From contig CAYZUX010000005.1 of assembly GCA_964481775.1 (NCBI GenBank), positions 1-64,000 on the forward strand: a DNA stretch of 64,000 bases. The letters are read 5' to 3'. The stretch is from OLB16 sp964481775 (GTDB taxonomy: Bacteria > Hinthialibacterota > Hinthialibacteria > OLB16). Position 1 is the first letter of the stretch. Every line of letters starts with the position of its first letter. Shown here piece after piece: positions 27,950 to 37,049 of this stretch. A model generated the notes under the pieces. The model worked only from the letters and a program-made list of their open reading frames with translations, was not told the origin of the DNA and made no database searches. The position numbers were made by a program, and so were the translations under genes.

Positions 27950-29767
27950 CTAAACCCGATCCAAGGTTCCTGCTAGAAATCCGGCCCGGCAGGCATGTCG
28001 CTGAATCTTCCCGCTGGAGGTCTTGGGAAGTTTTCCGGCCTTGAGCAACGCTACGGAGTGAACCTGAATGTCATGGTGTTCAGCAACCGCCCTGCGGATG
28101 GCTCGCACGATCTCTTTTTCATCGAAATGAACACCATTCCCATTGTTCGAGGGAGTTTTCCCATTCGCTTTGCTTAGCGCACGTGTATACCGCGGTTCGA
28201 CTTCAGCAACAACGGTCAGCCTTTCGGAGCCGCCTGTCTCGGCCACAAACACCGCGCAACAGGAGGGGCGTATCGCGGAATGTGCATTCTCCACTGTGAC
28301 CTCGATATCCTGCGGGTAGTGGTTTCTTCCCTCCAGAATGATGAGGTCCTTGAGACGGCCGGTCACAAACAGCTCGCCATCGAGTATGAAACCCAAGTCT
28401 CCAGTCCGGAGATAAGTCCGGTCTTCCCGTCCACGAATCCGGGCGCCGAATGTCCTGAGCGTTTCCTCTTCCTGGTTCCAGTAACCTTGTGCCACGCTTG
28501 GACCTGAAACCCAGATCTCCCCAATCCGCCCTTGCGGCAGCTGCTCACCTGTATCCGGATCGACAATGGCCACTTCCTGGTCGGAGGGGACATAACCACA
28601 ACCCACCAGGCTGCGCGAATCCTCCTGACCTCTTGGAACCTCTTCCGCCAGGTGCTGTTCGAGAGAGGCTTCATCAAAGGCCCGAATCCTTGGCGGCAGG
28701 CCGCGCTTGCTGCCGGAGACAATCAGAGTTCCCTCAGCCAGACCATAACAGGGATAGAAGGCTTCCCGGCGGAAACCACAGGAGGCAAAGGCTGCCGCGA
28801 AACGTTCGAGGGTGTCATGGCGGATTGGTTCCGCACCATTGAAGGCCAATGACCAACAACTCAAATCCAGTGAAGCCTTCTGTTCCTCCACAATCTTCCG
28901 GACACACAAGTCATAGGCAAAATTGGGTCCGCCACTGATCGATGCCTGCTTGCGTGAAATGGCCTGCAGCCAGCGGAACGGGTGTTGCAGGAAAGTCAAC
29001 GGAGACATCAGTGACGCGCTGCCACCGCAATAGAAGGTCTGGAGAATTCCCCCGACCAGGCCCATGTCATGGTAGGAGGGAAGCCAGAAGACCCCACAGG
29101 AATCCTCGTTGGTTTCAAAATAACGTTGTATAAGCGCGGAATTGTGCAGGATATTCCCATGGGTGATCATCACCCCTTTGGGTGAGGCGGTAGAACCGGA
29201 GGTATATTGGAGAAAGGCCAGAGAGTCAGAGGAAGATCCCGTCTCCGCCCACTCCAGGGATAGACTGTCCGGAAGATCATCGGTAGCAATCCAACGCATC
29301 AGTTCCAGATCGGGTGAGTGGGAGAAAAGCTCATCAATTCTCGAAAGGATTTCATTGGTGGTGAGGGCAACCACTGGTAATGAATCATTGGCGATGGCCT
29401 GCATCCGGGGAAGAGTTCGATTCAATCGCGCAGGATGAGGGGGGTAGGTGGGAACTGCCACCACATCCGCATAGAGACATCCAAAGAATGCAGCGATGAA
29501 CTCTAGGCCCGGCGGAAAAACCAGCAGGGCGCGTTCTCCACGAATCCGCAGGTCCTGAAGAACCGCCGCGATGGCGCGTGCCTTACAATCCAGGCCACCA
29601 TAGGTGAGCAGAACTTCGAGATTCTCATCATGGAGAAAAGTGGCGGCCACCTTGTCGGGGTGCCTGAACGCCCTTGAGCGAAGCAATTCGACCAGTGTCG
29701 ATGCCTGTTGGGGCGAGTCAACATAAGCATCATAAACAGGTTGTGCAGATCCGGAGAGTCTGGCCAC
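27950..29767 (-). CDS. Fatty acyl-AMP ligase (FAAL), loading enzyme of the assembly line
   Basis: The 605-residue protein is a full-length FAAL of the ANL superfamily. It would activate a fatty acid as acyl-adenylate and pass it to an acyl carrier protein. Visible motifs are LQYTSGSTASPKGVM (nucleotide binding), FWLPSYHDMGLVGG, YGLAEGTL and the C-terminal hinge GRLKDLIILEGRNHYPQDIE, all typical of FAALs that serve PKS/NRPS lines. Translation starts at a GTG at 29767 with no strong ribosome site. The gene heads the minus-strand operon, and the PKS with its N-terminal ACP begins 9 bp after its stop codon. Chain length preference cannot be read from the sequence. Confidence 0.93.
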   Translation of the reverse strand: MARLSGSAQPVYDAYVDSPQQASTLVELLRSRAFRHPDKVAATFLHDENLEVLLTYGGLDCKARAIAAVLQDLRIRGERALLVFPPGLEFIAAFFGCLYADVVAVPTYPPHPARLNRTLPRMQAIANDSLPVVALTTNEILSRIDELFSHSPDLELMRWIATDDLPDSLSLEWAETGSSSDSLAFLQYTSGSTASPKGVMITHGNILHNSALIQRYFETNEDSCGVFWLPSYHDMGLVGGILQTFYCGGSASLMSPLTFLQHPFRWLQAISRKQASISGGPNFAYDLCVRKIVEEQKASLDLSCWSLAFNGAEPIRHDTLERFAAAFASCGFRREAFYPCYGLAEGTLIVSGSKRGLPPRIRAFDEASLEQHLAEEVPRGQEDSRSLVGCGYVPSDQEVAIVDPDTGEQLPQGRIGEIWVSGPSVAQGYWNQEEETLRTFGARIRGREDRTYLRTGDLGFILDGELFVTGRLKDLIILEGRNHYPQDIEVTVENAHSAIRPSCCAVFVAETGGSERLTVVAEVEPRYTRALSKANGKTPSNNGNGVHFDEKEIVRAIRRAVAEHHDIQVHSVALLKAGKLPKTSSGKIQRHACRAGFLAGTLDRV

Positions 29768-30254
29768 GATGGAGTGTTCCCTAGTTCAAAAACATCAGCC
29801 GAAAAAGATCATCTCTCCCCCTTCCCCGGCCCAAACGAGCCGGAGGGAGGCTTTGTAACCTCTCGAAATTCCGTTGATTCATTCGGTATCTCCCCGGACT
29901 TCCTTCCCTGCCGGGTGGGAAACCCCGGGTCACCGAACAGACAACTTTCTTCTTGCTGATACCCCTCATGAAGACATTCGAGCACGGCCTTTCGGGGTAT
30001 GGCGGAATCCTAGCGAAGCCCCACGTCCAAAGCAACCAGAATGAGCCCTGGACTCTGGCTAGGGCAACCCCGCAAACAGAAGAAGTCTAAACGCTTCAGA
30101 AGCCCTGTAAAAGAGGGATCGTGGAACCTTTCAAAAGGGGAGTGTTGTGAACAGGACTCCATGGTATCGTGTTACATTCCATGGGTGGGTACCGTTTCTA
30201 GAACCAGACCCTTCAAAATGAAATCCCATGAATTGTTTCGAGGAGGTTTCCATC
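29768..30254. other. Divergent intergenic region upstream of the assembly line
   Basis: This stretch of nearly 490 bases separates the FAAL gene from the Gfo/Idh gene on the other strand and should hold both promoters. No reliable -35/-10 pair was found. An imperfect inverted motif (TCCATGG near 30158 and TTCCATGG near 30177) is present. AGGAGG at 30241-30246 is the ribosome site of the plus-strand gene. A minus-strand open frame at 29781-30035 has no recognisable features. Confidence 0.45.
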
Positions 30255-31478
30255 ATGCCACAGGATTCCCAAGTGATATCGTTTCCCGGCCCGAAGATAT
30301 CACGCCGGTCGTTTGTTGCCGGCAGTGGAGGTATCGCCGCCCTGAGTATCGTCAGCCCCAAAGTTGCCTTTGGTTCCGCCGCAAACTCGAAAATTGAAAT
30401 CGGTGTGATCGGCTGTGGAGGACGTGGAACCTGGATCGCTGAGCTGTTCCAGCAACATGGTGGCTATCAAGTGGTAGCCGGAGCGGACTATTTTCAGGAC
30501 CGGGTTGATGCCTTTGGAGAGAAGCTTCAGGTTCCCTCGATCAGAAGATTTACTGGTCTTTCAGGATACAAAAGGATGCTGGAAGGTGACCTTGATGCCA
30601 TCGTCATCGAAAGCCCGCCCTATTTCCACCCGGAGCAGGCCGAGGCTGGAGTGAAAGCAGGACGTCACGTTTACTTGGCCAAACCCATCGCGGTGGATGT
30701 TCCCGGATGCAAGAGCATTGAAGAGAGTGGCAAGGAAGCCACCACCAAGAAGCTTTGCTACCTGGTCGATTTCCAATCCCGTGCCAATCCTTTTTACCAG
30801 GAAGCGGTGAAACGAGTCCATCAGGGGGACCTCGGCACGATCATCAGCGCCGATGCGGGGTACCACACCGGACGTTTGGGGATTCAAGCCCCCCCCGGCC
30901 CCCCGGAGGCACGTATCCGCAACTGGGTTTTCGATATCGCCCTTTCCGGTGACATCATTACCGAACAGAACATCCACGCCCTGGATGTGACAACATGGGT
31001 TCTGGATTCCCACCCACTCAAAGCAGTGGGAACAGGGGGCCGTAAAGGCCGCACCGATGTGGGGGATTGCTGGGATCACTTTTCAGTCATCTTCAGTTTC
31101 CCCAATGATGTTCTGGTGACCTTCAGCTCCAAGCAATACGGCGAGGGGCATGAAGATATCCTTTGCCGGGCTTATGGTACTGATGGAACCCTTCACACCC
31201 ACTATGGCGGTGAAGTCTCCATCAAAGGCAAGAAGCCCTATGAGGGGGGAAACACCGCACCGATCTACAAAGAAGGCGCTGTCGCCAATATCGCCACCTT
31301 CCACAAGAGCATCACAGAGGGCGATTTCTCCAACCCCACCGTAGCAGCCAGTGTTCGCAGTAACCTGACGACTATTCTAGGAAGAACTGCCGCTTACACG
31401 GGCAAAGAAGCCACCTGGGATGACCTTCTGAAGAGTGAGGAAAGAATGGATCCCAGGCTCCAGGGGTTGGTTGATTGA
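30255..31478 (+). CDS. Tat-exported Gfo/Idh/MocA family oxidoreductase
   Basis: The 407-residue protein starts at 30255, eight bases after a perfect AGGAGG; a frame extension to 30228 would overlap that site. The N-terminus carries a twin-arginine motif (SRRSFVAG) and a hydrophobic segment, so the folded, cofactor-loaded enzyme is probably exported. A Rossmann motif GVIGCGGRG follows at about residue 47, and the lysine of the family EKP motif is seen as YLAKPIAVD. Members oxidise or rearrange sugars and polyols with NAD(P). The TIM-barrel isomerase gene lies 78 bp downstream, a common pairing in bacteria that degrade unusual sugars. Substrate unknown. Confidence 0.9.
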   Translation: MPQDSQVISFPGPKISRRSFVAGSGGIAALSIVSPKVAFGSAANSKIEIGVIGCGGRGTWIAELFQQHGGYQVVAGADYFQDRVDAFGEKLQVPSIRRFTGLSGYKRMLEGDLDAIVIESPPYFHPEQAEAGVKAGRHVYLAKPIAVDVPGCKSIEESGKEATTKKLCYLVDFQSRANPFYQEAVKRVHQGDLGTIISADAGYHTGRLGIQAPPGPPEARIRNWVFDIALSGDIITEQNIHALDVTTWVLDSHPLKAVGTGGRKGRTDVGDCWDHFSVIFSFPNDVLVTFSSKQYGEGHEDILCRAYGTDGTLHTHYGGEVSIKGKKPYEGGNTAPIYKEGAVANIATFHKSITEGDFSNPTVAASVRSNLTTILGRTAAYTGKEATWDDLLKSEERMDPRLQGLVD

Positions 31479-31556
31479 TTGAAAAATTGAAGGTCCGGCC
31501 GGAACGAGATGGAATTCTCCTTCCAGCGCCGCTCATCCAAACCAGGAGGCCTGATG

Positions 31557-32444
31557 ATGACTGAATCCAAACACTCACGTCGAGATATCCTTACCAGAAT
31601 GGGACAAGCCGCGTTGGCACTCCCCTTATCAGGGCTCTTGAGGGATGCGCAGGCGGCCAGCCCCGCCACTCCCGGTTTCAGGATTGGGGTCTGTGACTGG
31701 ACCCTGGATAAACGAGCGGATCCTTCGGCCTTTGAGTTAGCCAGAAAGTTGGGATTCGATGGAGTCCAGGTCGATATGGGAGCAGCAGATGCGGATCTGC
31801 CGATGCGCAAACCTGAAATACGTGCCCGGATCAAGGAAATGGCCCAAAAACACGGGGTAGCCATCGCTTCGCTGGCCACCGGCGCTCTGAATGATGTGGC
31901 TTACAAGAATGATCCACGTGCCGAGGGATGGGTCAGAGATGCCCTTACCGCGGCCCAGGATCTCGGAGTAAAAGTGATCCTCCTGGCCTTCTTTGGGAAT
32001 GGTGATCTTAAGGGAGACTCCCAAGGAACAGATAATGTGGTCGCGAAACTCAAGGAAGTTGTACCGGACGCGGAAAAAATGGGATTGACCCTCGGGATCG
32101 AATCCTGGCTGAGCGCTGAGGAACATGTCAGCATAATTGACAGGGTGGGATCTCCCGCTTTGAAGGTCTATTACGATGTGGGGAATTCACACCACAAGGG
32201 ATATGATATCTACAAGGAAATACGCTTCCTGGGAAAAGACCGAATTTGTGAATTTCACGCCAAGGACTACGACAACCTTTACGGAAAAGGAACAATCAAC
32301 TTTCCCGAAGTCCGTAAAGCCATGGATGACATTGGTTATCGTGGCTGGATCCAGGTGGAGGGATTCCAGTACCCCCTGGGGATGGAGGAAAGCCTTAAAT
32401 TTGATGTTCAATATCTGAAGCAAGTCTTCCCGGACAACGTGTAG
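31557..32444 (+). CDS. Tat-exported sugar phosphate isomerase/epimerase-like TIM-barrel protein
   Basis: The 295-residue protein begins at the second of two adjacent ATGs (31557), seven bases after AGGAGG at 31544-31549; the first ATG at 31554 is only four bases away. A twin-arginine signal (SRRDILTRMG) precedes a hydrophobic stretch ending AQA. The mature part is an AP-endonuclease-2/xylose-isomerase-like barrel, with a start strand GVCDWTLDKRADP, the conserved acid in LGIESWLSAEEH, a YYDVGNSHHKG segment, EFHAKDYD and a final QVEGFQYP. These are the usual metal-binding positions of the family. It probably acts with the preceding oxidoreductase on a sugar or inositol derivative outside the cytoplasm. 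Confidence 0.88.
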   Translation: MTESKHSRRDILTRMGQAALALPLSGLLRDAQAASPATPGFRIGVCDWTLDKRADPSAFELARKLGFDGVQVDMGAADADLPMRKPEIRARIKEMAQKHGVAIASLATGALNDVAYKNDPRAEGWVRDALTAAQDLGVKVILLAFFGNGDLKGDSQGTDNVVAKLKEVVPDAEKMGLTLGIESWLSAEEHVSIIDRVGSPALKVYYDVGNSHHKGYDIYKEIRFLGKDRICEFHAKDYDNLYGKGTINFPEVRKAMDDIGYRGWIQVEGFQYPLGMEESLKFDVQYLKQVFPDNV

Positions 32445-32504
32445 GGATGGGTCAGTAAACCTGAATTTCCGGGAGTTGCGGAAGTACAGAATCCAGGATG
32501 AGTG

Positions 32505-32538
32505 CTCCGCATCCATCCGGAGAAAGGTGAATGCGGAG
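32505..32538. repeat. Inverted repeat at convergent gene ends
   Basis: CTCCGCAT at 32505-32512 and ATGCGGAG at 32531-32538 can pair with an 18-base loop between the convergent isomerase-like and LeuC-like genes. No T run follows, so it is a weak candidate for a terminator. Confidence 0.5.
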
Positions 32539-32548
32539 CTGAGGGTTA

Positions 32549-33892
32549 CTATCCAATAAACTCTCGTGGATCGGTGATGGTCCCCCGGATGGCGGAGGCC
32601 GCCACTGTCAGTGGTGAGGCCAGGAAGACCTGAGCCGCCTTCGATCCCATGCGTCCGGGGAAATTCCGGTTGGTGGTGGATATACACACCTCGGGACCAT
32701 TCAAACGTCCAAAAGTATCCGCAGGGCCACCCAGACAGGCAGCGCAGGAAGCCGGACCGATCAGTGCACCCGCCCCGGCAAAAATCTCGCGTAATGTCCT
32801 GCCATTGACCTTTCGGCAATCCAATTCGTGATCCACCTGGGTAGTGGCCGGCACCACAAAGGTGGGCACATTGACATTCTGCCCATCAAGGACTCTGGCG
32901 GCCGCCTCGAAATCCTCGATCTTTCCACCTGTACATGATCCGATGTAGGCGCGTGTAATCCTGATATCATCCAAATCGCAGGCCTTCGCCCGGTTATCAG
33001 GTGAGTGTGGCTTGGCTACAGTCGGTTCCAACCTGGCGAGATCATATTCCCGTACGGAGTGGTATTGGGCATCAGTATCGCTTTTCAGAACCGTGTAGGG
33101 CCTGTCTGTTTTTGAGCGGACATAATTCTCAGTCAGTTCATCGGCGGGAATGATCCCATTCTTGCCACCGGCTTCGATGGCCATGTTGCAGATGGTCATC
33201 CGTTCCTCGATCGACAGGGAAAAAACTCCCTCCCCATCAAACTCCATCGCACGGTAAGTGGCTCCATCCACCCCGATATCCCCAATGATGTGAAGGATAA
33301 TGTCCTTGGCCATGAGATAGGCTGGAAGTTTTCCATACAGGATGAACTTCATGGTTTCCGGAACTCTCAGCCAGAGCTTTCCGGTTCCCATGACAAAACC
33401 GGCGTCCGTGTTGCCGATACCGGTGGCGAATTCACCAAAGGCCCCGGCGGTACAGGTGTGCGAGTCGGTACCGAAAAGGATCTCGCCGGGACGGGTGTGG
33501 CCCTCTTCCGGGAGAGCCACATGGCACACTCCCTTGTAGTTTGTCCTGGCAGGATCCTTGTAAGGGGAAGGCAGTCCCTCGTTCTTGACGAAATCGGGAT
33601 CATAGTAATGAGAGATCCCCTGTTCTTTGACAAAGGAGCGAAGGATGTTGATATTCCTATGGGCATGGATATCCGTCGTGAAGATGTAGTGGTCAGGAAT
33701 GATAACTATTTTATCCGGATCGAAGACCTTGGCGGACTGGCCGAACTGCTTTTTAAACACCCCGATGGTCCCTGGCCCGCAAACGTCATGGGTCATGAGG
33801 ATATCAGTATTGACCCAGACATTCTCACCTGGAGTGACCCGATCACGGCCTGCATGTCCAGCAAGAATTTTCTCGGTAAGAGTCTGCCCCAT
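32549..33892 (-). CDS. leuC: Aconitase-superfamily large subunit (3-isopropylmalate/homoaconitate dehydratase type)
   Basis: The 447-residue protein starts at 33892, with GAGGT nine bases upstream; an in-frame ATG at 33910 would overlap that site. It is the length of a LeuC/HacA large subunit, which holds the [4Fe-4S] cluster and interconverts isopropylmalate or homocitrate isomers. The cluster cysteines are visible in IGSCTGGKIEDF and in PASCAACLGG; other family motifs are PDHYIF, FGTDSHTCTAG and the STTNRNFPGRMG end segment. The small subunit (LeuD), normally the next gene, is absent here, and the neighbours are unrelated. It could therefore be the leucine enzyme with a distant partner or a related dehydratase such as a dimethylmalate enzyme. 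Confidence 0.88.
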   Translation of the reverse strand: MGQTLTEKILAGHAGRDRVTPGENVWVNTDILMTHDVCGPGTIGVFKKQFGQSAKVFDPDKIVIIPDHYIFTTDIHAHRNINILRSFVKEQGISHYYDPDFVKNEGLPSPYKDPARTNYKGVCHVALPEEGHTRPGEILFGTDSHTCTAGAFGEFATGIGNTDAGFVMGTGKLWLRVPETMKFILYGKLPAYLMAKDIILHIIGDIGVDGATYRAMEFDGEGVFSLSIEERMTICNMAIEAGGKNGIIPADELTENYVRSKTDRPYTVLKSDTDAQYHSVREYDLARLEPTVAKPHSPDNRAKACDLDDIRITRAYIGSCTGGKIEDFEAAARVLDGQNVNVPTFVVPATTQVDHELDCRKVNGRTLREIFAGAGALIGPASCAACLGGPADTFGRLNGPEVCISTTNRNFPGRMGSKAAQVFLASPLTVAASAIRGTITDPREFIG

Positions 33893-33987
33893 AATGTCAC
33901 AACCTCGCATCTCCGGGTGGTGACCCGGTTGGTTATTTGAGTATATTCAGTAGGGGGGGTGAGTCAATTCTTACCACCGGGGAAGGG

Positions 33988-34689
33988 CTAGACTCTTTGG
34001 CTTTTGAGACGGCGGATGCCTTCGGCGAGGAATCTTTTCTCCAATCTTTCGAGATTCTCAAAGGTCACACCATAGCGCTGAACTGGACCGGCAGCACATC
34101 GGACTACCTTGCATCGGGGTGTAATCCTCTGTTTGATGTGAGGGTTTCCACCAATCTGGATCAGTGGAGTCAGATCGATGATGATCTCCTCTCCAACCTC
34201 CAAATCAGCTGGGACCGCTACAAAAGCCCCGTAAGTATTGACGTTAACCAAAAGAAGCAAAGGTTTTTCCGGCCATCCTGTTTCATCACGCATCTTCCAT
34301 CTCAGATGCAAATCTGCTTCATACCTTTCCTCGCGACGGCGTTGGATATGACGGATATCTTCCAGTCCGGGGACTCTGAGAACCCAGACAGGCAATGGTT
34401 TGGTTCTGACTTCCAACACCTCAGTATCGGCCAGGAGAAGGCCACTGGTTGAAGTTTCCTTCAATGTTACCCGGGTCTCTGGCAGAACTCCCATGCGTTT
34501 TCCTTGAACACTGGGAGCATCCAGTTCAATGATCCGGTTATCACAGTGCCGTACAAAGGTATGCAACACAACGGGGGGTTCGGTGACATGGACTTCCACC
34601 TTGATCCGTGTCCCGGGCTTCAGGAGTGTGGACGTTTTCCGAATCTGCAAAGTATCCATTGCCGCACTGATTATCATGGTATTGGCCAT
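33988..34689 (-). CDS. PilZ-domain protein, probable c-di-GMP receptor
   Basis: The 233-residue cytosolic-looking protein has an N-terminal beta domain like the flagellar-brake YcgR N-domain and a C-terminal PilZ domain. The c-di-GMP binding parts are present in near-standard form: an arginine cluster QRRREERY at the domain start and NVNTYGAF as the D/NxSxxG element, with Asn in place of the usual Ser. The start is uncertain. The frame opens at a TTG at 34752, but the first ATG is at 34689; neither has a good ribosome site, and the ATG is chosen. It lies alone between LeuC-like and DA1-like genes, so the output (motility, secretion or polysaccharide control) cannot be told. Confidence 0.78.
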   Translation of the reverse strand: MANTMIISAAMDTLQIRKTSTLLKPGTRIKVEVHVTEPPVVLHTFVRHCDNRIIELDAPSVQGKRMGVLPETRVTLKETSTSGLLLADTEVLEVRTKPLPVWVLRVPGLEDIRHIQRRREERYEADLHLRWKMRDETGWPEKPLLLLVNVNTYGAFVAVPADLEVGEEIIIDLTPLIQIGGNPHIKQRITPRCKVVRCAAGPVQRYGVTFENLERLEKRFLAEGIRRLKSQRV

Positions 34690-34807
34690 TTCTTTCAAGT
34701 GAAACTTGTCGAATCCGTCACAATAGATCTCTTGGGTCCTTCCTTTGTTCAAATTACCACCATCATTAGTCTTCCCTGATGTCTGCGGTTAGGCTTTATT
34801 CTCTCAA

Positions 34808-35578
34808 CTACTGGCTTCTTTTCACGTATTCAATCACCGCGTTTCTTCCTTCACGTTGTTCAAGATCATGGAGGAGTCTGTAACCTTGTCCATACAGATC
34901 CTCTCGCTCCTTAAGAACCCGAAGGGCCTGTTCACACTCAAAGTGCTCAAGAACTTTGGAAGCTATCCACTGGGCAAATCCTTCTTTGAGGATCAATCGT
35001 TGATTCCGTGGAATCCTCCCTTCCTGCCAGACATGCGCCAACTCATGGGCTGCTGTCTCGATCAATTTGGACCTTGGCATCCCTTTAATAAGCAGGATTC
35101 GTACCTCTTTTCGCTCTCGGATATAGGCACCCAGTTCACGCATAGTTCCCAACAGCTTGACACCTACATGAGGGGCCAGGTGATCCACAAATTGAAATCG
35201 AACGTGGGCGGGAAGCTGGAGAGCGAGATGAATGCTGATCCAACTGTGGACCTCGTTGACCAACCAGTCAGCCTCCCTGGGATCCTGAACCAGCTCTTTC
35301 CGGCATTCCGGGCAGACAGTCCGGGTCTTCCCATCTCCATCTTTCACCGGCCGTCCACAGAAAAAGCAGTGTGGAAGAGATTTGTGACATTCTTCGCAAT
35401 AAAGCTCGGGAAGACCTGGGATTTTATAATAAATCCCTGTGATCGGTACGCCACAGGTCTGGCAGTAAGGGACCTGTTTCTGTTCTGATTCAGATGTGAA
35501 CCCCTTTTCAGGAAGACAAAGCGAACCAGTCACCAGGAAAAGGGAAAAGTTGAGAGTGACAAGAAACCGGTGAATCAT
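34808..35578 (-). CDS. Exported LIM-like zinc-ribbon plus DA1-type metallopeptidase
   Basis: The 256-residue protein begins with a hydrophobic signal (MIHRFLVTLNFSLFLVTGSLC). Residues 38-95 carry paired CxxC motifs (YCQTCG, YCEEC, HCFFCG, VCPEC) that should bind zinc in a LIM or rubredoxin-like fold. The rest matches the DA1-like peptidase domain, with the zincin motif HELAH at residues 178-182 followed by VW, and the third ligand Glu199 in KEGFAQW. Plant DA1 enzymes have the same order of zinc modules and peptidase and cleave regulators of cell growth. Here export suggests an envelope or extracellular substrate. AGGG lies nine bases before the ATG. Family identity is from motif order and fairly firm; function is unknown. 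Confidence 0.8.
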   Translation of the reverse strand: MIHRFLVTLNFSLFLVTGSLCLPEKGFTSESEQKQVPYCQTCGVPITGIYYKIPGLPELYCEECHKSLPHCFFCGRPVKDGDGKTRTVCPECRKELVQDPREADWLVNEVHSWISIHLALQLPAHVRFQFVDHLAPHVGVKLLGTMRELGAYIRERKEVRILLIKGMPRSKLIETAAHELAHVWQEGRIPRNQRLILKEGFAQWIASKVLEHFECEQALRVLKEREDLYGQGYRLLHDLEQREGRNAVIEYVKRSQ

Positions 35579-35652
35579 GGTCTTTCACCCTACGAATCCC
35601 CTGATAGCTCTGCAAGGCTGACTGTGGATGAGAGAAGTTGTGGTGACCGCTA

Positions 35653-36888
35653 TTACTTGACCCTCACATCCACACACACCGCATCCCCTTCGGCATTGCG
35701 GCAAAAAATGAGTCCCCCAGACAATACGGGTGGAGTCCAGCAGGATCCTCCAAGCACCTGAAACCGTGAGAGGGTTTTGAACTCCTGCGGGGTGGCAACC
35801 GCAACCACCAGTTCGCCTTTGTCTGTGATGGCGATGATCTTACCATCCGACATGATCAGTCCCCCCTTGGCGACACTCGGTTCGCTCCATTTCACCTCTC
35901 CGGTCTCAAAGGAGACACATCGCAGTTCGCCTTGATCTTCTTTGTGAACACTGCCATCAAAGCCATAGAGATACCCCTTCCAAAGAACTGAGAGGGCGAA
36001 ATGGTTACGCATATTCCGGTTTTTCCAGATCACATTCGGTTCTTTCCCCCAGGCCACCTCCAGCACCGCACCCCCCACATCATAAGCACTGGAAATGAAG
36101 ATCCGGTTGCCCTGGACCACAGGGGTGGCGCAGTTGGTGTCATCAAAGGTTTCCCAGCGGTAACGGCACCCCTCCTCACCGGTCTTGAGATCGAAAACCA
36201 GAAGGCCATATCCATTGAGGGTCGCTGCACAACGCCGTCCCTCCAGATCGAAAGCCACTGGCGAGGTGAAAGCACGACGTACCGGCGGGTGTTTCCACAG
36301 GACTTTACCGTCCTTCTTATCAAGCGCCGCCATCACGCCCACATCTACCAGAACCAGATCCCCTTCCACCAATGGTGAACAGGAGATCCCGAAGTCTGAA
36401 ACCTCGACTTCAAGATCCTTGGGGAGATTCCGTTCCCAGCGCAGCTTGCCATCCATGGCTGAGAGACAACAGAGATGGCCCTCTTTGCCCAAGGTGTAGA
36501 CCGCATCACCATCGATCGAGGGAGTGGTACAGGGTCCCCCCGCATGATAGGTGGCACACAGGCCTGCCGGATATTGGTATCGCCAGAGTTCTTCTCCCGT
36601 GAGCGCATTCAGGCACAGAATGGTTTCCTTCCCCTCCTGGTTCCCCATGGTCCAGACACGATCTCCCACCACTGCAAAGGAGGAGTAACCTTTCCCCAGT
36701 GAGGCATTCCAGAGAATCGGCGGCCCCTCATTGGGCCACTCCGCCAGCCAGCCGGTCTCGGAGGTGATCCCATTCCGGTCCGGTCCCATGAACTGAGGCC
36801 AGTTGACTTGACCACAACTTGCTGAGGTGGATACCAGGACACACAAACTTGGTAAAACAAGACGAAACGCAAGGGCACTACGAGCCAT
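35653..36888 (-). CDS. Secreted PQQ-like beta-propeller protein
   Basis: The 411-residue protein starts at 36888, seven bases after GGAGG; a GTG at 36987 opens the same frame but has no such site. A signal peptide (MARSALAFRLVLPSLCVLVS) is followed by the usual opening WPQFMGPDRNG and then about seven blades with PQQ-repeat signatures, such as CLNALTGEELWRY and CLSAMDGKLRWER. No dehydrogenase catalytic domain or cytochrome is fused, so it more likely serves as a binding or scaffold protein than as an alcohol dehydrogenase. A paralogue with the same start motif is encoded at 48222. It is transcribed away from the GH-like gene at 37050. Confidence 0.88.
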   Translation of the reverse strand: MARSALAFRLVLPSLCVLVSTSASCGQVNWPQFMGPDRNGITSETGWLAEWPNEGPPILWNASLGKGYSSFAVVGDRVWTMGNQEGKETILCLNALTGEELWRYQYPAGLCATYHAGGPCTTPSIDGDAVYTLGKEGHLCCLSAMDGKLRWERNLPKDLEVEVSDFGISCSPLVEGDLVLVDVGVMAALDKKDGKVLWKHPPVRRAFTSPVAFDLEGRRCAATLNGYGLLVFDLKTGEEGCRYRWETFDDTNCATPVVQGNRIFISSAYDVGGAVLEVAWGKEPNVIWKNRNMRNHFALSVLWKGYLYGFDGSVHKEDQGELRCVSFETGEVKWSEPSVAKGGLIMSDGKIIAITDKGELVVAVATPQEFKTLSRFQVLGGSCWTPPVLSGGLIFCRNAEGDAVCVDVRVK

Positions 36889-37049
36889 CGAATCACCTCC
36901 ATGGTTTTCCCTACCGCCCGGGACGGGTCGGTATGGAAGAGCGAGGATACGACCGATCACGCTTTCATGCCAGAGTCTCATTGACACTGAGGGGTCAATC
37001 GGTTAACCCTTGCCGTTGCAGAAATATTACTGATTCACCGAGGTCAACC

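Noticed and set aside
29781..30035. Minus-strand frame of 84 codons upstream of FAAL
   Set aside because: Arginine-rich, without a ribosome site or any family feature; more likely leader sequence.
35653..36888. PQQ-dependent alcohol dehydrogenase
   Set aside because: The protein is a bare propeller of about 410 residues without the catalytic Asp/Cys-Cys features or a cytochrome domain.
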